A stretch of DNA of 64,000 nucleotides, from assembly GCF_024580955.1 (NCBI RefSeq), contig NZ_JANIKD010000002.1:62001-126000 (forward strand), read 5' to 3'. Every line of letters starts with the position of its first letter. The first letter of the stretch is position 1. The notes below the pieces were generated by a model, which worked only from the letters and a program-made list of their open reading frames with translations, searched no databases and was not told the DNA's origin. This DNA comes from Corynebacterium sp. 122RC1 (lineage in GTDB: Bacteria; Actinomycetota; Actinomycetes; Mycobacteriales; Mycobacteriaceae). Of the stretch, positions 27,105 to 35,143 are shown piece by piece. The position numbers and the translations under genes are program-made.

Positions 27105-29149
27105 TGCGCCGAAACCTGACTGAAAAACTCGAATCCAAAGCAGGCAACCGCTTTGCGGGAATCAAGAGTTTGCCGCTGATTTCCAAGATCGCATTGGTGT
27201 TCCTGCTGCTGATTGCTTGCCTGGCTGTGTTCGCTCCGCTGGTGACCTCCCACAGCCCACTGGCCTCCGGCGTTCCGGTGCAGCCACCGAGCGCGGAGCA
27301 CTGGTTTGGTACCGATGCCATTGGGCGTGACATCTTTGCTCGCGTTGCCTACGGCGCCCGTGCCTCACTCATCATTGGTTTGTGCGCAACACTTTCCGCG
27401 CTCGCCGTTGCTGCGGTGCTCGGCTCGATAGCCGCAACCTCCAACAAAGCGGTGTCTGAGGTGCTCATGCGCATCCTGGACATCATCATGAGCTTCCCCG
27501 GCATTGCCCTGGCAGCGGTGTTTGTTGCGGTCTTTGGCACGTCGTTACCCGTGATCGTCTTTGCCATCGGCTTCCTGTACGTTCCGCAGCTCTCCCGCGT
27601 GGTGCGCGCGAATATTATCAGCGAGTTCGGTGAAGATTATGTGTCTGCCGCCAAGGTGATGGGCGCGCGTGTCCCGCACATCCTCATCAAGCATGTTGCA
27701 CGCAATACAATCGCCCCGATCGCCGTATTCGCCACGGTGCTGGTTGCAGACGCCATCGTTTTTGAGGCCTCCCTGTCCTTCATCAACGCCGGCGTGAAGC
27801 CACCGGAGCCATCCTGGGGCAACATCCTTGCCGACGGCAAGCAGGTGCTGCTCTCCGGCGCGTGGTGGCCAACCTTCTTCCCAGGCCTGATGATCCTGCT
27901 CACGGTGCTCAGCCTGAATATTCTCTCCGAAGGCCTTACCGATGCCCTCGCCTCGCCGCGCATCAAGCGCACGGCAAAGGTTGCGGACGACGACCCCACG
28001 ATCGATTCCCGCAATACCCTGGGGTCGCTCAGCGAGGAAGAGGCACAGGAATCGCTCAACACCTCGCTGCATGCGCTGCAGGTAGCGGAGCAAAACGAGG
28101 ACCGCCGCCTTAACTACGCGAAGCCGGAAGAGCCCCTCATCGAGGTGCGCAACCTTTGCATTGCCTTCCCAGAGGCCCACGGTGACGTCAACATTGTGGA
28201 CAACGTGAACTTCACCGTCTCCCCAGGTCAGACCATGGGCCTGGTGGGCGAGTCCGGCTGTGGTAAATCCCTGGTGTCGCTGGCCATCATGGGCCTGCTG
28301 CCCAAGACCGCCCGCATCACCGGCGAGATCCTCTACGACGGCAAAAACCTCCTGGACCTCAAGCCGGAGGAGCGCAATGCCCTGCGCGGTCATGAGATGG
28401 CCATGATCTACCAGGACGCACTGAGCTCACTCAATCCGTCTATGCTGATCAGCGCCCAGATGCACCAGCTCATCAGGCGCGGCGGGAAGCGCAGCGCGGA
28501 GGAATTGCTGGAGCTGGTGGGCCTGGACCCCGTGCGTACCCTGAAGTCCTACCCTCATGAGCTCTCCGGCGGCCAACGCCAGCGCGTTCTTATCGCAATG
28601 GCGCTGACCCGCAACCCACGCCTGCTCATTGCCGACGAACCCACCACCGCCCTGGACGTCACCGTGCAGCGCCAGGTTGTGGACCTGCTCAACGAGCTGC
28701 GTGAAAGCCTCGGCTTCTCCATGATCTTTGTGAGCCACGACCTCGCTCTGGTGGCAAAGTTGGCCCACAAGATCACCGTGATGTACGCCGGCCAGGTGGT
28801 GGAGCAAGCCAACACCAGGGAGCTGCTGGAGCACCCAACCCACGAGTACACCAGAGGCTTGCTCGGCGCCGTGCTCAGTATCGAATCTGGCGCCAAGCGC
28901 CTCTACCAGGTGCCCGGGACGGTGCCCAGCCCGAGGGAGTTCGTGGCGGGAGACCGCTTTGCTCCACGATCCTCCACCCCAACGCTGGGGATAACTCAAA
29001 AACCACTGCTACGCCAAGTGGGCGCAACCGGCACACACCACGTTGCAATCACTGACGAGCTGCTGGAGCTGCGCCGTGAAGAACTCATCGGCGCGGGCAC
29101 CCCAGAATCCTTGCTTCAACCCGCCGCACTGCTCAAGGACGGTGACTAG
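27104..29149 (+). CDS. siaG: Sialic acid ABC transporter permease-ATPase fusion
   Basis: 681 residues. Residues 1-285 are a DppC-type permease with the EAA loop EDYVSAAKVMGARVPHILIKHVARNTI. A charged linker follows, then a DppD-type ATPase with Walker A GESGCGKS (382-389), the signature LSGGQRQRV (487-495) and Walker B LLIADEPTTALD. The fusion of the second permease to the first ATPase is the arrangement known for SiaG of C. glutamicum. The second ATPase is siaI, 2 bases downstream. Confidence 0.93.
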   Translation: MRRNLTEKLESKAGNRFAGIKSLPLISKIALVFLLLIACLAVFAPLVTSHSPLASGVPVQPPSAEHWFGTDAIGRDIFARVAYGARASLIIGLCATLSALAVAAVLGSIAATSNKAVSEVLMRILDIIMSFPGIALAAVFVAVFGTSLPVIVFAIGFLYVPQLSRVVRANIISEFGEDYVSAAKVMGARVPHILIKHVARNTIAPIAVFATVLVADAIVFEASLSFINAGVKPPEPSWGNILADGKQVLLSGAWWPTFFPGLMILLTVLSLNILSEGLTDALASPRIKRTAKVADDDPTIDSRNTLGSLSEEEAQESLNTSLHALQVAEQNEDRRLNYAKPEEPLIEVRNLCIAFPEAHGDVNIVDNVNFTVSPGQTMGLVGESGCGKSLVSLAIMGLLPKTARITGEILYDGKNLLDLKPEERNALRGHEMAMIYQDALSSLNPSMLISAQMHQLIRRGGKRSAEELLELVGLDPVRTLKSYPHELSGGQRQRVLIAMALTRNPRLLIADEPTTALDVTVQRQVVDLLNELRESLGFSMIFVSHDLALVAKLAHKITVMYAGQVVEQANTRELLEHPTHEYTRGLLGAVLSIESGAKRLYQVPGTVPSPREFVAGDRFAPRSSTPTLGITQKPLLRQVGATGTHHVAITDELLELRREELIGAGTPESLLQPAALLKDGD

Positions 29150-29151
29150 CC

Positions 29152-29982
29152 ATGACCACAGCACATACGCCGCAGACCGCACATACAGCGCAGAAGGCCA
29201 AATCCCCAATCGTGGAAACACGAAACATGAACGTGATCCACAAGACCCGCACGGGCAAGCTGTTTCGCCCAGACACTGTGCACGCCAACAAGGACGTGAA
29301 CTTCCACGTCCACCGCGGCGAGGTTGTGGGCATCGTGGGTGAGTCGGGCTGTGGCAAGTCCACGCTGGCCAGGGTGCTTGTTGGTCTGCAAAAGCCAACA
29401 AGCGGCGAGGTGTACTTCAACGGACAGCTCATGAGGGGAGGGGCGCGGCAGCGTAAGGAGCTCGGCCGCACCGTCTCCGTGGTCTTCCAGGACCCGGCAA
29501 CCGCGCTGAACCCTCGCATGACGGTGAAGGAGCAGCTCCTCGACCCGCTGCACGTCCACCACGTTGGTGATGAGAAGTCCCGGATGAAGCGCGTCCAGGT
29601 GCTGCTGAGCCTGGTGGGCTTGCCGCAGTCGGCGCTCGACGTCCTGCCGCGGCAGATCTCGGGCGGCCAGCGCCAGCGCGTGGCAATCGCCCGCGCCCTC
29701 GCGCTCGAGCCGGATCTCATCATTGCCGACGAACCCACCTCAGCCCTTGACGTCTCTGTGCGCGCCCAGGTGCTCAACCTGCTCACGGACCTCCGCTCGG
29801 AGTTGGGCTTGGGTTTGGTGTTCATTTCCCATGACATCAACACGGTGCGCTACGTCTCTGACCGCATGTGCGTGATGCTCAAGGGGGAAATCATTGAGGA
29901 ACAACCCACTGAACAGCTTTTTAGCAACCCTCAGCAGGAGTACACGCGCACGTTGCTCGCTGCTACCCCAACCCTGATTTAA
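29152..29982 (+). CDS. siaI: Sialic acid ABC transporter ATPase
   Basis: 276 residues, DppF/OppF-type ATPase. Walker A is GESGCGKST, the signature is ISGGQRQRVAIARAL and Walker B is LIIADEPTSALDVS; the C-terminal EEQPTEQLFSNPQQEYTRTLL is typical of the OppF group. It pairs with the ATPase half of SiaG. The first 25 residues (THTPQTAHTAQKA) are low complexity. Confidence 0.93.
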   Translation: MTTAHTPQTAHTAQKAKSPIVETRNMNVIHKTRTGKLFRPDTVHANKDVNFHVHRGEVVGIVGESGCGKSTLARVLVGLQKPTSGEVYFNGQLMRGGARQRKELGRTVSVVFQDPATALNPRMTVKEQLLDPLHVHHVGDEKSRMKRVQVLLSLVGLPQSALDVLPRQISGGQRQRVAIARALALEPDLIIADEPTSALDVSVRAQVLNLLTDLRSELGLGLVFISHDINTVRYVSDRMCVMLKGEIIEEQPTEQLFSNPQQEYTRTLLAATPTLI

Positions 29983-30087
29983 ACCGCTTTTCCGCCTGGG
30001 AACCTTGTTTCCTGCGGCGCCCTGGCTGCGTCGGAGGTCTTCTTGGCAATCTTCCCAGCGCAGGAAGCACTACCTCTAAGGAGTGAG

Positions 30088-31008
30088 ATGTCTTCAATAG
30101 TTCATGGCGTGGTGCCTCCGGTGGTCACCCCGCTGCACGCTGACCGAACGGTCGATTATCAGGGGCTTTCCGCGGTGGTGGATCACCTGCTCGCGGGTGG
30201 GGTGCACGGCCTGTTCGTGCTGGGTTCCTCCGGCGAGGTGGCGTTCCTGAGTGACGAGGACCGCGAGGCGGTGATCACTGCGGTGGTGGAGCAGGTGCAG
30301 GGGCGCGTGCCGGTGTACGCCGGAGTGATTGACATGCAAACCAACCGCGTGATCCAGCACATTCGCGCCGCTGAGCGCGCCGGGGTGGATGCAGTGGTTG
30401 CAACCGCGCCGTTCTACGCGATCACTGGCCCCGTTGAGGTGGAGGAGCATTTCCGGCAGTTGCACGCGGCGACGTCGCTGCCGATCATCGCCTATGACAT
30501 CCCCGTGTGCGTCCACACAAAGCTCAGCCCGGAGATGCTGGTGCGCCTCGGCGTGGATGGCGTGCTCGCGGGCGTGAAGGATTCCTCCGGCGACGACGTC
30601 TCCTTCCGCCGCCTGGCCGCCCAAAACAAGGCAGCCGGCCACCCATTGACGCTGCTCACCGGCCATGAGGTGGTTGTGGACGGCGCATACATGGCGGGTG
30701 CCGACGGCTGCGTCCCCGGCCTGGGCAACGTGGATCCGGCCGGCTACGTCCGAATGTGGGACGCCTACCAAGCCGGCGACTGGGAGACGGTCCGCCAGGA
30801 GCAAGACCGCCTGGCCGCGCTGTTTGAGATCGTGTTCCAACCTGTGGGCAAGGTCGGCCCGGCCGCGGGCGTGGGCGCGTTCAAAACGGCCCTAGAGCTC
30901 ATGGGGGTCATCGAGAGCAATCTCATGTCCCAGCCGTTGCCCCCAATTTCCGACGCCCCCAGCCGCCAAGCTATCACCGAGATCCTCCGGGGCGCCGGGG
31001 TGCTCTAG
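30088..31008 (+). CDS. nanA: N-acetylneuraminate lyase (DHDPS/NAL family)
   Basis: 306 residues. It cleaves N-acetylneuraminate to ManNAc and pyruvate. The Schiff-base Lys164 (GVKDSSGDD) and Tyr136 (AYDIPVCVHTKL) match the spacing in E. coli NanA; GSSGE is present near residue 45. DapA, the close relative, is less likely given its place after siaI and opposite nanKE-nagAB. The start at 30088 has TAAGGAG 5 bases upstream, better than an in-frame ATG at 30043. Confidence 0.88.
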   Translation: MSSIVHGVVPPVVTPLHADRTVDYQGLSAVVDHLLAGGVHGLFVLGSSGEVAFLSDEDREAVITAVVEQVQGRVPVYAGVIDMQTNRVIQHIRAAERAGVDAVVATAPFYAITGPVEVEEHFRQLHAATSLPIIAYDIPVCVHTKLSPEMLVRLGVDGVLAGVKDSSGDDVSFRRLAAQNKAAGHPLTLLTGHEVVVDGAYMAGADGCVPGLGNVDPAGYVRMWDAYQAGDWETVRQEQDRLAALFEIVFQPVGKVGPAAGVGAFKTALELMGVIESNLMSQPLPPISDAPSRQAITEILRGAGVL

Positions 31009-31010
31009 CG

Positions 31011-31871
31011 GTGCTGTCCTATCTGCGCGCGGGCAGGCCAGTTCCGGAATCGGAATTGGAGCCTGGGCTTGGGCTTCCGCTTCGGGGGCGGCTGATCGCC
31101 CTGCACGGGGTGACGGACTCCGCCGCTTCCCTGTGCGGGATCGCCGGGCACTTCGGAGACCAGTGGGATGTGTTGCTGGTGGACCACCTGGGTCACGGCC
31201 TTTCGCCACGGTTGAGCCCGGCCCAGCTTGAGGCCCCTATTCAGGCGATGGTGGAGGCCGCGGAGCAGCTGCTCGAGGAGCTGAACCTGCCAGCCGCACC
31301 CACCTTGCTGTGGGGTCATTCCATGGGAGGGGCAGTGGCAGCCCACCTCGCCGTGCGCCATCCCGAGTGGTTCACCGCCCTGGTCCTGGAGGACCCGGCG
31401 TTGCTCACCGAGAGCCAGTACGAGCAGTATCGGCAGGCGGGCACTCGGGAGCTCACCGAGTTTCAACGCGCCGACCTCCCCGCGGCCATCAGTCGGCTCA
31501 CCTCGGCCTACCCACACTGGTCCGCTGCGGAGGTGGCTGGCTGGGCCCAAGGCAAAGCACAGGTGGATTTGGAGTTTTTAGCAACGGGAATCGTCGGCGA
31601 GCTTGACCCACATCTGGACCTACTGGATCAGCTCCAGACTCCCACGCTGCTTCTCACCGGCGACGCCCCCGACGTCCTCATCGGCCCCAACCGCCTCGCA
31701 GACGCACCGGCCCATGTGCAGACCGTCCTCATCCCGCAGGCCTCACACACCGTGCGGCGCGACCAGCCGGGGGCGGTCTATACAGCAGTAGAAGCCTTCA
31801 TCCCCTCATGGACAAATCTGCTACCGCCGCCGCTGGAGGAGGGGAGGACAGAAGCTGAACGCCCCCGTTAG
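31011..31871 (+). CDS. Alpha/beta hydrolase
   Basis: 286 residues, starting GTG two bases after the nanA stop, so surely cotranscribed with it. The oxyanion HGVTD, nucleophile elbow GHSMGG (Ser near 105), an acid in LLTGDAPD and the terminal histidine in IPQASHTVRRD form a complete triad. The substrate is unknown. Two readings fit: an esterase acting on acetylated sialic acids, from the operon, or a MenH-like enzyme, since menB, C, D and E are in the window but no menH is recognised. The stop overlaps the AhpD-like gene's stop tail to tail. Confidence 0.85.
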   Translation: MLSYLRAGRPVPESELEPGLGLPLRGRLIALHGVTDSAASLCGIAGHFGDQWDVLLVDHLGHGLSPRLSPAQLEAPIQAMVEAAEQLLEELNLPAAPTLLWGHSMGGAVAAHLAVRHPEWFTALVLEDPALLTESQYEQYRQAGTRELTEFQRADLPAAISRLTSAYPHWSAAEVAGWAQGKAQVDLEFLATGIVGELDPHLDLLDQLQTPTLLLTGDAPDVLIGPNRLADAPAHVQTVLIPQASHTVRRDQPGAVYTAVEAFIPSWTNLLPPPLEEGRTEAERPR

Positions 31872-32344
31872 TACGGCTTCGGCGGGTGCCCGGAGGCGAT
31901 GGACACGCGGTTAAAGGCGTTCATGGTCACCACCACCCACTCCAGGGCAGCCACCTGCTCCTCGGCAAAGACTTTGCAGGCCTGCAGGGCGGCGTCGCCG
32001 TTGCGTTGGCCTTCGGGCAGCAGGGTGAGTTGCTCAGCGAGTGTGAGGGCGGCACGTTCCTGCTCGGTGTAGAGCTCTTCGGCTTCACGCCAAGCCACCA
32101 GGAGGTCCAACTTCACCTCGGCCACCCCGGCCTTGCGGGCGCGCGGAGTGTGGATGGAAAGGCAATACGCGCAGCGGTTGAGCTGGCTCACACGAACGCA
32201 CACAAGCTCCACTAACGCGTTCGAAAGGTCCACATCGGGGTAGAGGTCGCGCAGCTTCGCGCCCGCCCCGACCAGTTGCTTATACACATCGGGGAAATAC
32301 TTATCCAAGAACGGGGTCTTGGGTTCATTGGCTGGTGTAGTCAT
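31868..32344 (-). CDS. Carboxymuconolactone decarboxylase (AhpD-like) family protein
   Basis: 158 residues, all helical, with the AhpD-type redox motif CAYCLSIHTPRAR (CxxC followed by His). Such proteins are small peroxide- or thiol-handling enzymes, often dependent on mycothiol or lipoamide in actinobacteria. It is a single gene between the nan and men blocks. GGAGAC precedes the ATG on the minus strand. Confidence 0.88.
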   Translation of the reverse strand: MTTPANEPKTPFLDKYFPDVYKQLVGAGAKLRDLYPDVDLSNALVELVCVRVSQLNRCAYCLSIHTPRARKAGVAEVKLDLLVAWREAEELYTEQERAALTLAEQLTLLPEGQRNGDAALQACKVFAEEQVAALEWVVVTMNAFNRVSIASGHPPKPY

Positions 32345-32436
32345 CGTGTCTCCAGTTCAGGGCGCAGGGCTCACAAACGCAGGGCTCACAAACGCAGGTT
32401 GAGCAGGCGCGAAAGGCGCAGGGACAAAAGCGCGTC

Positions 32437-33399
32437 CTAGTAGTAATAGGGGAAGTCATCCCAGTTCGGCTCACGCTTTTCCAAAAACGCCTGCTTGCCT
32501 TCGGCGGCTTCGTCGGTCATGTAAGCCAGGCGCGTTGCTTCGCCGGCGAAGACTTGCTGGCCCATGAGGCCGTCGTCGGTGAGGTTGAAGGCGAACTTCA
32601 GCATGCGCTGCGCGGTGGGGGATTTGGAGTTGATTTCGCGGGCAACTTGGATGGCTTCGTTTTCCAGTTCAGCGTGGTCGGCAACAATGTTCACCGCGCC
32701 CATGCGCTGCATCGTTTCGGCGTCGTAGGTGCGGCCCAGGAAGAAGATTTCGCGGGCGAACTTTTGGCCCACCATCTTGGCAAGGTACGCGGAGCCGTAG
32801 CCGGCGTCGAAGGAGCCCACGTCGGCGTCGGTTTGCTTGAAGCGAGCCTCCTGGCGTGAGGCGATGGTGAGGTCGCAGACCACATGCAGGGAGTGCCCGC
32901 CGCCGGCCGCCCAGCCGTTCACCACGGCGATCACCACTTTGGGCATGGTGCGGATGAGGCGTTGTACCTCCAGGATATGCAGGCGCCCGCCTTCGGCCTT
33001 GGTGCGTGCCTCGTCCACGGTGTCTGCGGTCTCACCGTCGGCGTAGCGGTAGCCGGACTTGCCGCGGATGCGCTGGTCGCCGCCGGAGCAGAATGCCCAC
33101 CCGCCGTCTTTTTCCGCGGGGCCGTTGCCGGTGAGCAGCACGGTGCCTACATTTGGGCTGCGGCGGGCGTGGTCGAGTGCCTGGTAGAGCTCGTCCACGG
33201 TGTGGGGGCGAAACGCGTTGCGCACCTCCGGGCGGTCAAAGGCAATGCGTACCGTGCCGTTGCTGCGGCCCTCGCCGCGCAGGCGGTGGTAGGTGATGTC
33301 GCTGAAGTGCTCAAACCCCGGCACCTGCTCCCACAGTTGCGGGTTGAAGGGGTTGTCGGTGGAGTATTCGCGGCCGCGTTCGCCTTTGATCACAGTCAT
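32437..33399 (-). CDS. menB: 1,4-dihydroxy-2-naphthoyl-CoA synthase
   Basis: 320 residues, crotonase family. It cyclises o-succinylbenzoyl-CoA. Visible are IAFDRPEVRNAFRP, the oxyanion-loop sequence FCSGGDQRIRGKSGY, AVVNGWAAGGGHSLHVVCDL and the catalytic SFDAGYGSAYLA stretch, plus the conserved C-terminal REPNWDDFPYYY. The start at 33399 is preferred over one 16 codons upstream because TATGAT on the minus strand lies 7 bases before it (leaderless). Divergent from menC across 38 bases. Confidence 0.96.
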   Translation of the reverse strand: MTVIKGERGREYSTDNPFNPQLWEQVPGFEHFSDITYHRLRGEGRSNGTVRIAFDRPEVRNAFRPHTVDELYQALDHARRSPNVGTVLLTGNGPAEKDGGWAFCSGGDQRIRGKSGYRYADGETADTVDEARTKAEGGRLHILEVQRLIRTMPKVVIAVVNGWAAGGGHSLHVVCDLTIASRQEARFKQTDADVGSFDAGYGSAYLAKMVGQKFAREIFFLGRTYDAETMQRMGAVNIVADHAELENEAIQVAREINSKSPTAQRMLKFAFNLTDDGLMGQQVFAGEATRLAYMTDEAAEGKQAFLEKREPNWDDFPYYY

Positions 33400-33406
33400 G
33401 CACTCC

Positions 33407-33431
33407 ATCATAAGAGGTGCCCACATAAGAT
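33407..33431. promoter_or_regulatory. Compact divergent menB/menC promoter region
   Basis: On the minus strand TATGAT (33407-33412) faces menB; on the plus strand TAAGAT (33426-33431) faces menC. Each lies 6-7 bases from its start codon, implying two leaderless messages from 38 bases. The region contains a near-perfect 13-base direct repeat ATAAGAKGTRCCC (33410-33422 and 33425-33437), so menC's -10 may have arisen by duplication. Confidence 0.5.
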
Positions 33432-33437
33432 GTACCC

Positions 33438-34502
33438 ATGCCCGCACACCCCAATCACGAACACCCCAATCACGAACACCCAGTCCTTCCCAAGCCCCCA
33501 GTATCCGAGCTACTCGAACGCGCCCATGTGGTGCGCCTGCCCATGCGCGTGCCGTTTCGCGGGGTCACTGAGCGCGAGGTGATGCTGATCGAGGGCCCCG
33601 CCGGCTGGGGCGAGTTCGGGCCCTTTTTGGAGTACGGGCCGCAGGAATCGGCGGCGTGGCTGGCAAACGCGCTGGAAATGGCCTACGTTGGCCCGCCCGC
33701 TCCGGTGCGCAGCCGCATCCCGATCAACGCCACGGTGCCGGCGGTTGCCCCCGAGCAGGTTGCAGAAGTCCTCGCGCAGTTCCCTGGCTGCAGCACGGTG
33801 AAGGTGAAGGTTGCGCAGCAGGGGCAAAGCCTTGCCGACGACGCCGCCCGGGTCGCAGCCGTCCGCGAAGCCAACCCGCTCGCGAAGATTCGCGTGGACG
33901 CCAACCGAGCGTGGACTGTTTCCCAAGCCCTCGAAGCGGCGCGTGCGCTCGGGCCGCTGGAGTACATGGAACAGCCCTGCGCAACGGTCTCGGAGCTTGC
34001 CGAGTTGCGCACAACGCTGCAGCGCAGCGGACTGTTTGTGCGGGTTGCCGCGGATGAGTCCATCCGCCGTGCCGAGGACCCCTATGAGGTGGCCAGGCAG
34101 CATGCTGCAGATGTTGCGGTGATCAAGGCCGCCCCGATGGGTGGGCCGCGCAAGGTGCTTGAGGTGGCGGAGTTCTTCCGCGCCCGCGGGTTGGACATCA
34201 CCATTTCCAGCGCGCTGGATTCAGGTGTTGGCATGAACGCGGGCATCGCGGCCGTGGCGGCCCTGCCGGCGCACACCGATGATGAGGACTTCGATGTCCC
34301 CCCGGCGGCAGCGGGCCTGGGCACCCAGGGGTTGTTCCTGGAGGACGTCACCGCAGCGCGGAAACTGGTGGACGGCCACCTCCAGGTGGAAATGCTGGCC
34401 CCGGAACAAGCCCGCTTGGAGGCGCTGCGCGCCCCGGATCGCGTGGATTTCTGGAATGAGCGCCTGCGCCTGGCCTATGAGGTGCTAGAGATGAGGTGCT
34501 AG
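33438..34502 (+). CDS. menC: o-succinylbenzoate synthase
   Basis: 354 residues, enolase superfamily. Catalytic KxK (VKVKVAQQG) and the metal ligands RVDANRAW, MEQPC and ADESIR are in order, followed by the second lysine in VIKAAPMGG. It dehydrates SHCHC to o-succinylbenzoate. No other start codon precedes the conserved core, so the N-terminus HPNHEHPNHEHP, from two exact 15-bp copies (33447-33476), appears real. The last codons lie in a 14-bp tandem duplication (34477-34504). Its end overlaps that of the ArsC-like gene by 4 bases. Confidence 0.94.
   Translation: MPAHPNHEHPNHEHPVLPKPPVSELLERAHVVRLPMRVPFRGVTEREVMLIEGPAGWGEFGPFLEYGPQESAAWLANALEMAYVGPPAPVRSRIPINATVPAVAPEQVAEVLAQFPGCSTVKVKVAQQGQSLADDAARVAAVREANPLAKIRVDANRAWTVSQALEAARALGPLEYMEQPCATVSELAELRTTLQRSGLFVRVAADESIRRAEDPYEVARQHAADVAVIKAAPMGGPRKVLEVAEFFRARGLDITISSALDSGVGMNAGIAAVAALPAHTDDEDFDVPPAAAGLGTQGLFLEDVTAARKLVDGHLQVEMLAPEQARLEALRAPDRVDFWNERLRLAYEVLEMRC
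33447..33476. repeat. 15-bp in-frame tandem duplication in menC
   Basis: Two exact copies of CACCCCAATCACGAA, followed by the first five bases of a third, encode HPNHE twice near the MenC N-terminus. This adds a histidine-rich tail outside the enzyme core. Confidence 0.9.
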
Positions 34503-34504
34503 AG
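34477..34504. repeat. 14-bp tandem duplication at the menC / arsC-like 3' ends
   Basis: Two exact copies of ATGAGGTGCTAGAG. Because 14 is not a multiple of three, the second copy supplies the menC stop in a new frame, and it also holds the stop of the convergent gene. Confidence 0.9.
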
Positions 34505-35101
34505 AATCTCTAGCTCGGTGAGCAGCTCGCGAACCTTCTGCTCCACCTGGTCTGCGATTTCCCGCACCGTTTCCACCGGCTGTTGCGCTGGGTCAGCGAT
34601 GTCCCAGCGGACCAGGCGCTGGCCAGGAACGCCCGGGACTTCGTCCACGCCCATGAGGACTACCACGTCAGAGGCGTGCACCACGCGGGGTACGATGCCC
34701 TTTTGGTAAAGGTGCTCGTGGTCGATGTTGCGCTCTTTGAGCACCTCAATCACGGTGGGGTTGATGCCGCCTTCGGGGTTCAAACCCACGGAGCGGTACA
34801 CCACTTGCTCCCCGGCGAGGTGGCGGGTAAGCGCGGCGGCGAGCTGGGAACGCCCGGCGTTGTGCTCGCACACAAAAAGGATTTCTTTGCGGGCGTCGCT
34901 AGCTTTGCCTTGCTCGTCTGCGCGCAACTGGAGGGATTCGCTGGCGTCGCGCTCCACCAACACGGGGACAAAATCAGCAATGCGGGCATCCTTGTGCTTA
35001 TCAATAGCACCATCTACTTCAGCGTCAATGGTTGCCGCATCAAACAGGTGGCCGTAGCGGCGGTGGAGGTCCTCACGAACGATTGCAAATTTGTCGATCA
35101 T
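34499..35101 (-). CDS. Low-molecular-weight phosphatase / ArsC-like arsenate reductase
   Basis: 200 residues. The C-terminal 125 form a LMW tyrosine phosphatase fold with the CX5R loop VCEHNAGRSQLAAAL and a DP pair (IADPAQQPVETVREI). The N-terminal 70 form an all-helical extension (KFAIVREDLHRRYGHLFDAATIDAEVDGAI) seen in actinobacterial ArsC-type proteins. It may be an arsenate-mycothiol enzyme or a phosphatase; no arsR or arsenite pump is nearby. The start at 35101 is used rather than one 23 codons upstream, which would run into the divergent uvrA-like gene. Confidence 0.85.
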   Translation of the reverse strand: MIDKFAIVREDLHRRYGHLFDAATIDAEVDGAIDKHKDARIADFVPVLVERDASESLQLRADEQGKASDARKEILFVCEHNAGRSQLAAALTRHLAGEQVVYRSVGLNPEGGINPTVIEVLKERNIDHEHLYQKGIVPRVVHASDVVVLMGVDEVPGVPGQRLVRWDIADPAQQPVETVREIADQVEQKVRELLTELEIL

Positions 35102-35131
35102 TCCCCAAACAGTACAGCCACAGCCAGCACT

Positions 35132-35137
35132 TATACT
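35132..35137 (+). promoter_or_regulatory. -10 hexamer of the uvrA-like gene
   Basis: TATACT lies 6 bases before the ATG at 35144, so the message is probably leaderless. The gap to the divergent ArsC-like gene is only 42 bases. Confidence 0.55.
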
Positions 35138-35143
35138 AACCGA

